Notes: a model not told the origin generated them from the sequence alone. Shown: positions 27,033-35,620, counted from the stretch's first letter. The stretch: 64,000 nucleotides of DNA from Sphingomonas sp. Leaf343 (GCF_001423765.1 NZ_LMPG01000015.1:124001-188000), one strand, 5' to 3'. Made by a program: numbers and translations.

Positions 27033-28076
27033 ATGGCGCTCATCGCATTGCTGGCCGGCGACGGCATCGGTCCGGAAGTCACCGCGCAGGCGCGTCGCGT
27101 GCTGGAGGCGCTCGATCTTGGCCTGAGGTTCGAGGAGGCACCGGTCGGCGGCGCGGCGTATCGCATGGCGGGGCATCCGTTGCCGCCGGAGACGCTGGAC
27201 CTCGCGCGCCGTGCCGATGCGATCCTGTTCGGCGCGGTCGGCGATCCCGCCTTCGACACGCTGGAGCGCGCGTTTCGGCCGGAACAGGCGATCCTCGGCC
27301 TGCGCAAGGAACTCGGCCTGTTCGCCAATCTGCGCCCGGCGAAGCTGTTCGCCGGGCTGGAGGATGCGTCCGCGCTGAAGCCGGAGATCGCGCGGCGCAT
27401 CGACCTCGTCATCGTGCGCGAACTGACCGGCGACGTGTATTTCGGCGAGAAGGGCCGCCGCACGACGGCGGAGGGCCTGCGCGAGGGCCATGACCTGATG
27501 CGCTATGACGAAAACGAAGTGGCGCGGATCGCGCGGGCGGGGTTCGAGACGGCGCGCACCCGCCGCAGCATCCTGTTGTCGGTCGACAAGGCCAACGTCC
27601 TCGAAACCTCGCAATTGTGGCGCGACGTGGTGGTCGAGGTATCCGCCGACTATCCCGACGTCGCGCTCAGCCACATGTATGTCGACAATGCCGCGATGCA
27701 GATGGTGCGCGATCCCGGTCAGTTCGATGTCATCGTCACGGGCAACCTGTTCGGCGACATCCTGTCCGATCAGGCGTCGATGTGCGCCGGGTCGATCGGC
27801 ATGCTCCCCTCCGCCTCGCTCGACAGCGCGGGCAAGGGGCTGTTCGAGCCGATCCATGGTTCCGCCCCCGACATTGCCGGACAGGGCAAGGCGAACCCGT
27901 GCGCCGCGATCCTGTCGGCGGCGATGATGCTGCGTCATTCGCTCGCGATGCCCGAGCCGGCCGACCGGATCGAGGCGGCGGTGGCGGCGGCGATCGCCGC
28001 TGGCGCGCGGACCGGCGATCTGGGCGGTACGCTGTCCACCACCGCGATGGCCGATGCGGTGCTGGCGGGATTGTGA
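27033..28076 (+). CDS. leuB: 3-isopropylmalate dehydrogenase
   Basis: LeuB oxidises and decarboxylates 3-isopropylmalate to 2-oxoisocaproate with NAD+ in leucine synthesis. The 347-residue protein shows [15 protein letters not shown] at the N-terminus, the substrate arginine region ([12 protein letters not shown]), the catalytic Lys/Asp segments ([28 protein letters not shown]) and the NAD motif [15 protein letters not shown]. The ATG at 27033 has AGGAGA 5 bases upstream and is preferred over an earlier in-frame start overlapping recO. leuA, leuC and leuD are not in the window. Confidence 0.97.
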   Translation: MALIALLAGDGIGPEVTAQARRVLEALDLGLRFEEAPVGGAAYRMAGHPLPPETLDLARRADAILFGAVGDPAFDTLERAFRPEQAILGLRKELGLFANLRPAKLFAGLEDASALKPEIARRIDLVIVRELTGDVYFGEKGRRTTAEGLREGHDLMRYDENEVARIARAGFETARTRRSILLSVDKANVLETSQLWRDVVVEVSADYPDVALSHMYVDNAAMQMVRDPGQFDVIVTGNLFGDILSDQASMCAGSIGMLPSASLDSAGKGLFEPIHGSAPDIAGQGKANPCAAILSAAMMLRHSLAMPEPADRIEAAVAAAIAAGARTGDLGGTLSTTAMADAVLAGL

Positions 28077-28089
28077 AGGGCAGCAGCCG

Positions 28090-29190
28090 GTGACGGAGTT
28101 GCTCGAGCTCGCGGTGATCGTGCCGACCTTCAACGAGCGCGCCAACGTGGCGACGCTGGTGGCGCGGCTCGATCGGGCGCTGTCGGGCATCCGCTGGGAA
28201 GTGATCTTCGTCGATGACGACAGCCCGGACGGGACCGCCGACGAGGTGCGCTCGATCGGCCGCGTCGACGCCCGTGTCCGCGTCCTCCACCGCATCGGCC
28301 GGCGTGGCCTGTCATCGGCGTGTATCGAGGGCATGTGTGCGTCTGCCGCGCCGGTCGTCGCGGTGATCGACGGCGACATGCAGCATGACGAGACGTTGCT
28401 GCCGGCGATGCTGCTCCAGTTGCAGGCGGACAGCACGATCGACGTGGTGATCGGATCACGCTTCTGCGAGGGCGGCTGCACGGGCGAATGGGACCGCGAC
28501 CGCGTCGCCAAGTCGGCGCTGGCGACGCGCCTGTCGGGCTATATCCTGAAGACCGGGCTGACCGATCCGATGAGCGGCTTCTTCATGATCCGCACCGGCG
28601 TGGCGCGAGCGTTGTCGCCGCGGCTGTCCGGGATCGGCTTCAAGATCCTGCTCGACCTGATGACCGCCGCGCCGGTGCCGATGCGCTTCGTCGAGCTGCC
28701 CTATGTGTTCCGGGTCCGGACCGAAGGCGAGTCGAAGCTCGATCACGTCGTGGCGATGGAGTATTTGATCGCGCTGTACGATCGCCGGTTCGGGCGGTTC
28801 GTGCCGGTGCGGTTCGCGATGTTCTCCGCGATCGGTGCGATCGGGGTGGGGATGCACATGGCCGTGCTGTCGCTGCTGTATCTGGCGATGGGCGTCAGCT
28901 TCCTGACCGCGACGATCGTCGCGACGCTGGCGGCGATGACCGGAAACTTCTTCCTGAACAACGCGCTGACCTATCGGGATCGGCGATTGAAGGGGTGGCG
29001 GCAACTGGCGGATGGCTGGGTGTCGTTCTGCGTCGTCTGCGCGGTCGGCGCGGTCGCGAATGTCGGCGTCGCGGCGTTCCTGCACGATGTCCACAACGAC
29101 GCCTGGGCGCTGTCCGCGCTGGCAGGCGTGCTGGTCGGGGCGGTGTGGAACTATGCGCTGTCGTCGCGCTTCGTTTGGGGGCGGTACTGA
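28090..29190 (+). CDS. GT2 glycosyltransferase fused to GtrA domain (polyprenyl-phosphate mannose synthase type)
   Basis: The 366-residue protein has an N-terminal DPM1-like GT2 domain (about 1-235; VIVPTFNERANV, FVDDDSPDGT and IDGDMQHDE as the metal/nucleotide-sugar motifs). A C-terminal GtrA-type membrane domain follows with four hydrophobic helices (about 245-362). This architecture usually makes and flips polyprenyl-phosphate mannose or glucose at the inner membrane. The convergent neighbour is a protein O-mannosyltransferase, the expected consumer of such a lipid sugar. The start is the GTG at 28090, 13 bases after the leuB stop. Confidence 0.87.
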   Translation: MTELLELAVIVPTFNERANVATLVARLDRALSGIRWEVIFVDDDSPDGTADEVRSIGRVDARVRVLHRIGRRGLSSACIEGMCASAAPVVAVIDGDMQHDETLLPAMLLQLQADSTIDVVIGSRFCEGGCTGEWDRDRVAKSALATRLSGYILKTGLTDPMSGFFMIRTGVARALSPRLSGIGFKILLDLMTAAPVPMRFVELPYVFRVRTEGESKLDHVVAMEYLIALYDRRFGRFVPVRFAMFSAIGAIGVGMHMAVLSLLYLAMGVSFLTATIVATLAAMTGNFFLNNALTYRDRRLKGWRQLADGWVSFCVVCAVGAVANVGVAAFLHDVHNDAWALSALAGVLVGAVWNYALSSRFVWGRY

Positions 29191-29214
29191 TCGTTCTGGC
29201 GAGGGGTGAGTGAT

Positions 29215-30462
29215 TTACGGCCAACTCCTCAGCCACATCCAGCGCAGGAACGACCGTTCCCCCGCCAGCGGCGCGGCGGACAGGATCGGGTAGAAATATA
29301 CGAACAGGCCGGCGACGAGCAGCAGATACGCTTCGTCCCAATGATCCACCCGAGCGCGCCAACGGTCGAACGCCACCGCGATCGGGATCGCCAGCCAGAT
29401 GCCTGGTAGATAATAGTAATAGAAGAACCCCAGCGACTTGGGGATCGCAGGCCAGATCGCGAACGATGCGATCCACAGCCCCGCCGCGACACCCAGCCGC
29501 ACGTCGCGCGTCCTGATCCAGCCCCAGGCGCACGCCGCGACCGCGACCAGCCCGCCCCACCACACCGCCGGGTTGCCGACCAGCAGGATGCCGCGCTGAG
29601 CCCAGTCGACACGCTCGTACAGATACCAGATCGGGCGGATGTCGAGCGGCCACGTCCACCATGACGACTGATAGGTATGCGGCGGCAGCACCTGCGTCTG
29701 TTGCTGGTACATCGTCCACTGGAACGGGATCAGCGTTCGCCAGCCAAGCGGCTGTTCCGCATAGAAGAACGCGGGCAGGAAGGTCGCGAAATACACCGCG
29801 ACGCTGCCCAGCCCCAGCACCGCCAGCGCGATCTCCGCGTCCAGCCCGCGCCAGCGGTCGGGTCGTCCGCGCCGCAGCAGCAGGAAGGCGACGCCGGCGA
29901 ACGCCACATAGGGCGCGGCGGTCCATTTGCAGGCGGTCGCCAGCCCTAGCATCGCCGCGCCCGCCGCCCAGCGTCGCCCGACTCGTCCCGCCGGCGCGTG
30001 CATCGCCCACAGCAGGCACACCGCGCCGCCGACCACGAACGCCGCCATGAACCCGTCCAGCATCGCGATCCGCGCCTGCACGAACACCGTGAAGTTGAGC
30101 GCGGTCAGCATCGCCGCCGTCACCGCCGGCCGCATCCGCCGCGTGCCCAGCCACAGCAGCGCGAATATTCCCGTCACGACGCCCGTCGCGGCGACGCTCG
30201 ACAGCGCCCGCCAGCCGAGCGACGTATCGCCGAACAGCCAGATCCCCAGCCCGATCAGCTCCTTGGCGAGCAGGGGATGCTCGATATTCTGCGGCCGGGC
30301 GAGCGCGAGCAGCGTCCTCGCGGCGGGCACGTAATGCACTTCGTCGAACACCAATATGCTCGGCGTCGCCAGTCGCCATCCGAACAGCAGTTGCGCGGCC
30401 ACTGCGATCAGCAGCGCGACGGGCCGGGGTTGATCGGCGAAACGGCGGAGGAAAGCAGGCAC
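29215..30462 (-). CDS. Protein O-mannosyltransferase (PMT/GT39 family)
   Basis: The 415-residue integral membrane protein has about ten hydrophobic segments. It has the PMT first-loop acidic pair DE in LVFDEVHYVPAART and the NIEHPLLAKELIGLGIWLFGD region. A later loop carries PPHTYQSSWWTWPLDIRP, also typical of PMT proteins. These enzymes transfer mannose from polyprenyl-phosphate-mannose to Ser/Thr of exported proteins. The GTG at 30462 is used as start; an ATG at 30531 would overlap the start of divergent metZ. It ends 24 bases from the convergent GT2-GtrA gene, likely its donor-lipid synthase. Confidence 0.85.
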   Translation of the reverse strand: MPAFLRRFADQPRPVALLIAVAAQLLFGWRLATPSILVFDEVHYVPAARTLLALARPQNIEHPLLAKELIGLGIWLFGDTSLGWRALSSVAATGVVTGIFALLWLGTRRMRPAVTAAMLTALNFTVFVQARIAMLDGFMAAFVVGGAVCLLWAMHAPAGRVGRRWAAGAAMLGLATACKWTAAPYVAFAGVAFLLLRRGRPDRWRGLDAEIALAVLGLGSVAVYFATFLPAFFYAEQPLGWRTLIPFQWTMYQQQTQVLPPHTYQSSWWTWPLDIRPIWYLYERVDWAQRGILLVGNPAVWWGGLVAVAACAWGWIRTRDVRLGVAAGLWIASFAIWPAIPKSLGFFYYYYLPGIWLAIPIAVAFDRWRARVDHWDEAYLLLVAGLFVYFYPILSAAPLAGERSFLRWMWLRSWP

Positions 30463-30529
30463 GTGCCCGTCATGCCGTCGTTCGGCTTTTCCTTGCAAGG
30501 GACCGCGCACCGGGGGCAAAGCGGCGGGC

Positions 30530-31738
30530 ATGAAGCGCAAGACCGGCCAGGACCGCACGATCACCCAGAACTGGCGTCCCGCGACGCAGGCTGTCCGCGG
30601 CGGCACCGCCCGTTCCGAATATGGCGAGACGTCGGAGGCGCTGTTCCTAACCTCGGGCTACGCCTACGACTGCGCGGGCGACGCGGCGGCGCGGTTCGCG
30701 GGCGAACAGGTCGGCATGACCTATTCCCGCCTCCAGAACCCGACGGTCGAGATGCTGGAACAGCGTATCGCCCTGCTGGAGGGCGCGGAAGCGTGCCGGA
30801 CGATGGCGACCGGCATGGCGGCGATGACGGCGGCGCTGCTGTGCCAGTTGCAGCAGGGCGACCATCTGGTCGGCGGACGCGCCGCGTTCGGGTCTTGCCG
30901 CTGGCTGACCGATACGCTGCTGCCGAAATTCGGCATCGCCACGACCGTGGTCGACGCCCGCGATCCGCAGGCGTTCATCGACGCGCTCCGCCCCGAAACC
31001 AAGGTGTTCTTCTTCGAAACGCCCGCGAACCCGACGATGGACGTGGTCGACCTTGCCGCCGTCTGCGCGATCGCGCGCGAGCGGGGGATCACCACCGTCG
31101 TCGACAACGCCTTCGCAACGCCCGCTCTTCAGAGGCCGATGGAGTTCGGCGCGGACGTGGTGGCCTATTCCGCGACCAAGATGATGGACGGGCAGGGCCG
31201 CGTGCTGGCCGGTGCCGTGTGCGGTACGCAGGACTGGATCGACAACACGCTGCTGCCCTTCACGCGCAACACCGGTCCGACGCTGTCCGCGTTCAACGCG
31301 TGGGTCGTGCTGAAGGGGCTGGAGACGCTCGACCTGCGCATCCGCCGCCAGTCGGACAACTCGGTCAAGGTCGGCCGCTTCCTCGAAGGGCGCGTCGCCC
31401 GCGTGATGCATCCCGGTTTGCCGAGCCATCCGCAGCACGAGCTGGCGATGGCGCAGATGAGCGCCGCCGGCCCGATCTTCGCGCTGGAGGTGCCCGGTGG
31501 CCGGACGCAGGCGCATGCCCTGCTCGACGCGCTGGAGCTGGTCGACATCAGCAACAACATCGGCGACTCGCGCTCGCTGATGACCCACCCCTCCTCGACC
31601 ACGCACAGCGGCGTCGCCGAGGAGAAGCGGCTGGAAATGGGCATCGGCGAGGGCATGTTGCGCCTGAACGTCGGGCTGGAGGACGCGGACGACGTGATCG
31701 AGGATCTCGATCAGGCGCTCAGGCGTGCCGGCCTATGA
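30530..31738 (+). CDS. metZ: O-succinylhomoserine sulfhydrylase
   Basis: MetZ makes homocysteine from O-succinylhomoserine and sulfide, bypassing cystathionine in methionine synthesis. The 402-residue fold-type I PLP protein has the N-terminal tetramer segment RPATQAVRGG, the conserved Y-x-R (YSRLQNPT), the PLP lysine in YSATKMMDGQGRVLAG and the C-terminal arginine loop LRLNVGLED. Related cystathionine gamma-synthase and -lyase share these motifs; DGQGR is characteristic of MetZ. It overlaps apaG by 4 bases (ATGA). No SAM riboswitch was recognised in the 67 bases before the ATG. Confidence 0.93.
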   Translation: MKRKTGQDRTITQNWRPATQAVRGGTARSEYGETSEALFLTSGYAYDCAGDAAARFAGEQVGMTYSRLQNPTVEMLEQRIALLEGAEACRTMATGMAAMTAALLCQLQQGDHLVGGRAAFGSCRWLTDTLLPKFGIATTVVDARDPQAFIDALRPETKVFFFETPANPTMDVVDLAAVCAIARERGITTVVDNAFATPALQRPMEFGADVVAYSATKMMDGQGRVLAGAVCGTQDWIDNTLLPFTRNTGPTLSAFNAWVVLKGLETLDLRIRRQSDNSVKVGRFLEGRVARVMHPGLPSHPQHELAMAQMSAAGPIFALEVPGGRTQAHALLDALELVDISNNIGDSRSLMTHPSSTTHSGVAEEKRLEMGIGEGMLRLNVGLEDADDVIEDLDQALRRAGL

Positions 31739-32148
31739 CGGTCGACGCGATGAAGAGCCTGTTCGGCTATGCGGCGACGACCCGCGACGTGACAGTGCGG
31801 GTCGCGGTCAGCTACCTGCCCGAACAGTCGGAGCCGGGGCGGGGCCGCTGGTTCTGGGCCTATCACATCCGCATCGAGAATGACGGCACGGCACCGGTGC
31901 AGTTGCTGACCCGCCACTGGATCATCACCGACGGTCGCGGGGCGCGGCATTCGGTGGAGGGAGAAGGGGTGGTCGGCGAACAGCCGCTGATCGAACCGGG
32001 CGCGAGCTTCGACTATGTCTCGGGCTGTCCCCTCGCGACGCCCTCCGGCGCGATGCAGGGCACGTACCGGATGGTCGCCGAGGACGGCACGCTGTTCGAC
32101 GCGGACATCCCGCGCTTTGCGCTGCATGCGCCGACGGTGTCGCAGTGA
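31735..32148 (+). CDS. apaG: ApaG (Co2+/Mg2+ efflux-associated protein)
   Basis: ApaG is a small fibronectin-III-like protein. Its link to divalent-cation efflux is genetic, and the molecular role is unclear. The 137-residue product shows the family core HIRIENDGTAPVQLLTRHWI, ITDGRG, then GVVGEQPLIEPGASFDYVSG and GAMQGTYRM. The ATG at 31735 overlaps the metZ stop, so the two are coupled; metZ-apaG adjacency is common in Sphingomonadales. The much longer open frame running upstream in this phase is not coding. Confidence 0.95.
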   Translation: MTVDAMKSLFGYAATTRDVTVRVAVSYLPEQSEPGRGRWFWAYHIRIENDGTAPVQLLTRHWIITDGRGARHSVEGEGVVGEQPLIEPGASFDYVSGCPLATPSGAMQGTYRMVAEDGTLFDADIPRFALHAPTVSQ

Positions 32149-32215
32149 CGGGATTTCACGCGGCACCGCATGAGCGAACAGCGCGGGTCAGCACTCCTTT
32201 CCGGAGCGCAACGGC

Positions 32216-33007
32216 ATGAAGCGCACGCACCTCCCGCTCAACGGCCTGCGCGTGCTCGACGCCGCGGCTCGGCACCTGTCGTTCACGCGCGCGGCGGACG
32301 AACTCGCCGTCACCCCCGCCGCCGTGGGGCAACAGATCCGCGCGCTGGAGGATACGCTGGGCGTCGTCCTGTTCCGCCGCACCACGCGCGGGCTGGAGCT
32401 GACGCCGGAGGGCGAGGCCGGCCTCGCGCCCCTGCGCGACGGTTTCCTCCAGTTCGAGGAAGCGGTGCGGGCGATGCAGGCCGGGCAATCGTCCAAGTCG
32501 CTGACCATCGCCGCCCCGCGCGACCTGACCGAGAAGTGGTTGATGCCGCGCCTCGCCGCGATCGCCGCCGCCGACCATGATCTGCGCTTCGTGCTGATCG
32601 GTGCGGACGAGACGGTCGACTTCACGCAGGCGAACCTCGACTTGGCGATCCGCTGGGGCGAGGGTCCCGGCGAGCATGAGGGCGAGGCGCTGGAATCGGA
32701 CGGCATGGTCACCGTCGCCGCGCCCGCTACGGCGATCGACGCGCCGCTGATCGCGTGGCCCGGATCGCCCGACGATGCCGGCGCGCTGGTGCGGGTCGAC
32801 GATGCCGGACTGGCGATCGACGCCGCCGCCGCCGGTCTGGGCCGCGCGACCGTGCCGCAACTGCTGGCCGCCGCCGATCTCGCGTCGGGCCGGGTGATCG
32901 CGATGGGCGAGCCGGTGCCGTCGCGGCTCGGCTATTGGCTGGTCGCGCCGTTGCCGCAGTGGCGGCAGGCGAAGGTCCGCGCGCTGGTCGACGCGCTGGC
33001 GCAATGA
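32216..33007 (+). CDS. LysR-type transcriptional regulator (short, GcvA-like)
   Basis: The 263-residue regulator begins with a winged-helix domain (about 8-66) whose recognition region is LSFTRAADELAVTPAAVGQQIRALEDTLG. A shortened substrate-binding domain follows, with the GcvA-like strand PRDLTEKWLMPRLAAI. It is about 35 residues shorter than typical LysR proteins, mainly in the second half of the effector domain. Its target is unknown. Translational overlap (ATGA) with the downstream GNAT gene suggests shared expression. The glycine cleavage operon, the target of E. coli GcvA, lies 19 kb away and has its own riboswitch. Confidence 0.88.
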   Translation: MKRTHLPLNGLRVLDAAARHLSFTRAADELAVTPAAVGQQIRALEDTLGVVLFRRTTRGLELTPEGEAGLAPLRDGFLQFEEAVRAMQAGQSSKSLTIAAPRDLTEKWLMPRLAAIAAADHDLRFVLIGADETVDFTQANLDLAIRWGEGPGEHEGEALESDGMVTVAAPATAIDAPLIAWPGSPDDAGALVRVDDAGLAIDAAAAGLGRATVPQLLAAADLASGRVIAMGEPVPSRLGYWLVAPLPQWRQAKVRALVDALAQ

Positions 33008-33534
33008 AGCTGACGTTCGACAGCGAGCGGCTGTGGATGCGCCCGCTGTCGACCGACGATGCGGAGGCGCTGCACGACGCGTATCGCGACGTCGACCTGA
33101 TGCGCTGGTGGTCGAGCGCGCCGCACGCCGATCTGGCCGAAACCCGCGCCTATCTGATGCCGCGCAAGGTCCCTGATGCGTGGGTCAGCTGGGCGATCAC
33201 GCTGGACGGAGCCGCGATCGGCACCGTGTCCGCGCACCGGCGTCGGCCGGGCGTGTACGAAATCGGCTATCTGCTCGTCCGCCGGTACTGGGGGCAGGGC
33301 TATGCGCGCGAGGCGGTGGCGCGGCTGATCGACCTGCTGATCGCGGAGGAGGGCGCGCGCCGCATCTTCGCCGACACCGATCCGGACAATGCCGGCTCGA
33401 TCGCCCTGCTCGAACGCCTCGGCTTCCGCCGCGAGGGCCTGCTGCGCGAGGAATGGGAAACCCACATCGGCATCCGCGACACCCTGCTGCTGGGACTTCT
33501 CGCGCGCGAGTGGCGCTGTCCTACAGAGGGGTGA
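33004..33534 (+). CDS. RimJ/RimL-type GNAT N-acetyltransferase
   Basis: This 176-residue single-domain GNAT protein has the family opening TERLWMRPL-like (SERLWMRPLSTDDAEALH) and the acetyl-CoA pyrophosphate loop (RRYWGQGYAREAVARLI). It ends with the NAGSIALLERLGFRREG motif of RimJ/RimL-type protein acetyltransferases. The substrate may be a ribosomal or other N-terminus, or a small molecule. The ATG at 33004 overlaps the LysR stop by 4 bases. No terminator is evident downstream. Confidence 0.87.
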   Translation: MKLTFDSERLWMRPLSTDDAEALHDAYRDVDLMRWWSSAPHADLAETRAYLMPRKVPDAWVSWAITLDGAAIGTVSAHRRRPGVYEIGYLLVRRYWGQGYAREAVARLIDLLIAEEGARRIFADTDPDNAGSIALLERLGFRREGLLREEWETHIGIRDTLLLGLLAREWRCPTEG

Positions 33535-33671
33535 AGGGGTAGAGCGGTCGTGCTCTTTGACATCGATGGTAGTGCGTGCCTCGCTGGGCCGAGGCTTGCG
33601 CGCGTTTCAGTTAGTCGGCATGGCCGCTTTTGGTGGTGAGGGGTCCGGCAGCTTCTGGTAAAGCCGTGTGG

Positions 33672-34118
33672 ATAGCGGACATGGGATCGGTTACGGTAGG
33701 CTATGTTCGCCCTCCTCCTAACAGCGGCAGCAGCATCCCTGACCCCGCCCGCCGAGCCGCTGAGGGGGCAGATACAATCCGCGATCTGGGCAGACCTTCA
33801 ATTGAACGCCATGATCGGGAACGGCAATTGGCTCGCCTCAGTCTGGTATAATGCCGGAAGCGACACAGCGTCCGATCTGCACATCCGCGAGCTAATGTGC
33901 TCTAAGGCTGGTTTGGTTCAGCGATGCTCATTTGCACTCCTTCGGGACGGTGGTCCGAAAGAGGTGATGGGAGAGACAGCCCCGGAAGCTCTTACCTGCT
34001 TAGCCGATCTTGAAAAAACCGACGACGGATGGTCGATTTCTCATACGCCGCCGCACAAGGTCGGCCACAGTCAGACTTCTATGCGGTGCAAAATCGTGAA
34101 GCAGTGAACGTCCGCTAT
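33672..34118. repeat. 9-bp inverted repeat flanking the orphan gene at 33703
   Basis: ATAGCGGAC at 33672-33680 and its exact reverse complement GTCCGCTAT at 34110-34118 bracket the lower-GC hypothetical gene. The copies lie 22 bases before its start and 2 bases after its stop. Nine bases could match by chance in a window this size, but the placement at both gene ends is notable. Confidence 0.4.
33703..34107 (+). CDS. Hypothetical exported protein, lower-GC orphan
   Basis: The 134-residue product has a weak signal peptide (MFALLLTAAAASLTPPAEP) and four cysteines in the mature part (LMCSK, QRCSF, LTCLA, MRCKI) that could form two disulfides. I recognise no domain. Base composition is lower than the neighbours: bases 33841-33960 count 66 G+C of 120 (55%). 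Codon choice is also mixed, with many A/T third positions. There is no strong ribosome-binding site before the ATG at 33703. The flanking inverted 9-mers and lack of operon partners suggest acquired or fast-evolving DNA. Confidence 0.6.
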   Translation: MFALLLTAAAASLTPPAEPLRGQIQSAIWADLQLNAMIGNGNWLASVWYNAGSDTASDLHIRELMCSKAGLVQRCSFALLRDGGPKEVMGETAPEALTCLADLEKTDDGWSISHTPPHKVGHSQTSMRCKIVKQ

Positions 34119-34224
34119 AGGAAAACACGAACACTCTGCTGACCGTCATAAATTGGGCGTAAACGGCTCGTCCGCTTTCCCGCCCCAAAGCCGCCGGTCC
34201 GGTTTCGGGCAGGCAGCGTCCGCT
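34109..34224 (+). repeat. Three direct copies of CGTCCGCT in the gap after the orphan gene
   Basis: The octamer CGTCCGCT begins at 34109, 34169 and 34217. It lies in the 147-base non-coding gap between the orphan gene and the convergent membrane-protein gene. A reverse-oriented relative (AGCGGAC) lies at 33674. I see no gene or terminator in this gap. Confidence 0.4.
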
Positions 34225-34254
34225 ACGCGGGTCGCGAACGGCGAGAGTTGGTGG

Positions 34255-34542
34255 TTAGCTGTCGTTCGAGATCGCGTCGTCGGTAGAAACCGTCTTCTCG
34301 ATCAAGCGGCCCTGCGGCACGTCACTGGCGATCAGGCCAGTTTTTGCCATCAGCCAAAGCCGCCAAAGCAGAAATGCCATCCATCCAACCGCGATCGCGA
34401 CGCCCGGTATGCGCCACCAGTTTCCGAAAAGCGGAGTAGCGAAGAGCGGAAACGCGCCAGCAGCGTACAGCAGCTTGCCGGCGTAAAGGCTTCCGGACTG
34501 AACCTCGTCGATCCAGATGCGAAACCGCTGATAGATCGTCAT
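34255..34542 (-). CDS. Small hypothetical membrane protein
   Basis: This 95-residue protein starts at 34542 behind a near-perfect Shine-Dalgarno (AGGAGG, 6 bases before the ATG), which clearly selects this start over the longer open frame. A basic N-terminal segment (IYQRFRIWIDEV) precedes two hydrophobic helices (LYAGKLLYAAGAFPLFATPLFG and IPGVAIAVGWMAFLLWRLWLMA). A polar C-terminal tail rich in Asp/Ser follows. No family is recognised. It shares the lower-GC composition of the preceding patch and is convergent with the orphan gene at 33703. Confidence 0.7.
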   Translation of the reverse strand: MTIYQRFRIWIDEVQSGSLYAGKLLYAAGAFPLFATPLFGNWWRIPGVAIAVGWMAFLLWRLWLMAKTGLIASDVPQGRLIEKTVSTDDAISNDS

Positions 34543-34637
34543 GAGGCCTCCTGTGGGGCTAAACCTAGCACATCCGGCTATGTCAGCAATCCGGGCGTGA
34601 GCAGTCATTCCCGGTGTCGCCGCCCCGCCCCTGCACC

Positions 34638-34680
34638 GAAGTGGAGGACATCCGTCCGGCGCCTCCACTTCCTCCACTTC
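34638..34680. repeat. Hairpin with duplicated 3' arm in the gap before the ABC permease
   Basis: GAAGTGGAGG (34638-34647) is exactly complementary to CCTCCACTTC, which occurs twice in tandem (34662-34671 and 34671-34680, sharing one base). The first arm could pair with either copy, giving loops of 14 or 23 bases. It lies in the 229-base non-coding gap between two minus-strand genes. A terminator, processing site or paired protein-binding site are all possible. Confidence 0.5.
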
Positions 34681-34771
34681 GCCGGCATTATCCTGGATAT
34701 TCAGGAGCCCGGAACCGCGGGCTTCCAGCACCGAAAGCCCCAACTCCCGCCGTTGCGAAACTCCGAACCCG

Positions 34772-35620
34772 TTAGTTCTTCAACCGCCATCCGCGCCGCA
34801 GCAGCACGTAGCAGGCGACGCCCAGCGCCACGTCGATGCCCAGCACCACCAGCGATCCGACGAACACCGGCGAATCGGCGATGCCGAGAAAGCCGTAGCG
34901 AAAGCCGGAGATGATGTAGAAGAACGGGTTGGCGTGGCTGAACGCGCGGAAGGCGGGGGCGAGCTTGTCGACCGAGTAGAACGTGCCCGACAGCAGCGCG
35001 AGCGGGGTGACGACGAAGTTGGTCACCGCGGCGGCGTGGTCGAACTTCTCCGCCCAGATCGACGTCAGCACGCCCAGAAACGCGAGGAACAGCGATCCCA
35101 ACAGGCCGAACCACAGGATCGCCAGCGGCGCGTGCGGGGTGACGTGGACGCCGGGGTAGAGCGCCATCGCCGCCCAGACGACGATGCCGACGATGATCGC
35201 CCGCGTCACCGCGCCGCCGACCAGCGCCGACAGCAATTCCATCGTCGACAAAGGCGGTTGCAAATAATCGACGATCGTCCCCTGGATCTTGCCGACCAGC
35301 AGCGAGAAGCTGGCATTGGCGAAGGCAGGACCCATCATCCCCTGGCTGATGATGAGGCCGGGGGCGATGAAATCGGCGAAGGCGACCTCCGATCCGCCGA
35401 CCAGCACGGGGCGTTTCGCGCCCGTGGCGACGGTGAAGACGACGAGGAACAACAGCGTCGTGATCGCCGGTGCCCAGATCGTCTGGAGCTGCACCTTGAA
35501 GAAACGGCGCACCTCCTTGATATAGAGGGTGCGAAGGCCGCCCCAGTTGATGTTCCGGATGACGGGCACGCCGGGGGCGTTCCTCACCAGAGTTTGACCG
35601 ATCGGGGGCTGGCTGCTCAT
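34772..35620 (-). CDS. ABC-2 type transport permease
   Basis: The 282-residue inner-membrane protein has about six helices. It carries the ABC-2 permease signature region (LIISQGMMGPAFANASFSLLVGKIQGTIVDYLQPPLS) with the coupling helix between helices 2 and 3, and the C-terminal NPFFYIISGFRYGFLG motif. This is typical of exporters for polysaccharides, lipids or drugs (YadH/NodJ-like). The ATP-binding partner is not adjacent, so it is probably encoded elsewhere. The ATG at 35620 (MSSQPPIGQTL) is chosen over a longer frame that would cross into gcrA. It is divergent from gcrA, 58 bases apart. Confidence 0.88.
   Translation of the reverse strand: MSSQPPIGQTLVRNAPGVPVIRNINWGGLRTLYIKEVRRFFKVQLQTIWAPAITTLLFLVVFTVATGAKRPVLVGGSEVAFADFIAPGLIISQGMMGPAFANASFSLLVGKIQGTIVDYLQPPLSTMELLSALVGGAVTRAIIVGIVVWAAMALYPGVHVTPHAPLAILWFGLLGSLFLAFLGVLTSIWAEKFDHAAAVTNFVVTPLALLSGTFYSVDKLAPAFRAFSHANPFFYIISGFRYGFLGIADSPVFVGSLVVLGIDVALGVACYVLLRRGWRLKN

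Noticed and set aside
30463..30529. SAM-II or SAM/SAH riboswitch before metZ
   Set aside because: Many alphaproteobacteria have one there, but the 67-base gap shows no GCUAAA-type core or matching pseudoknot elements.
29998..31734. Long in-frame extension upstream of apaG
   Set aside because: The frame crosses the antisense strand of the PMT gene and a wrong frame of metZ; only the last 137 codons match ApaG.
32216..33007. The GcvA-like LysR protein as regulator of the gcv operon
   Set aside because: It is 19 kb away, co-translated with a GNAT gene, and gcvT already has a complete tandem glycine riboswitch; similarity is only to the broad GcvA group.
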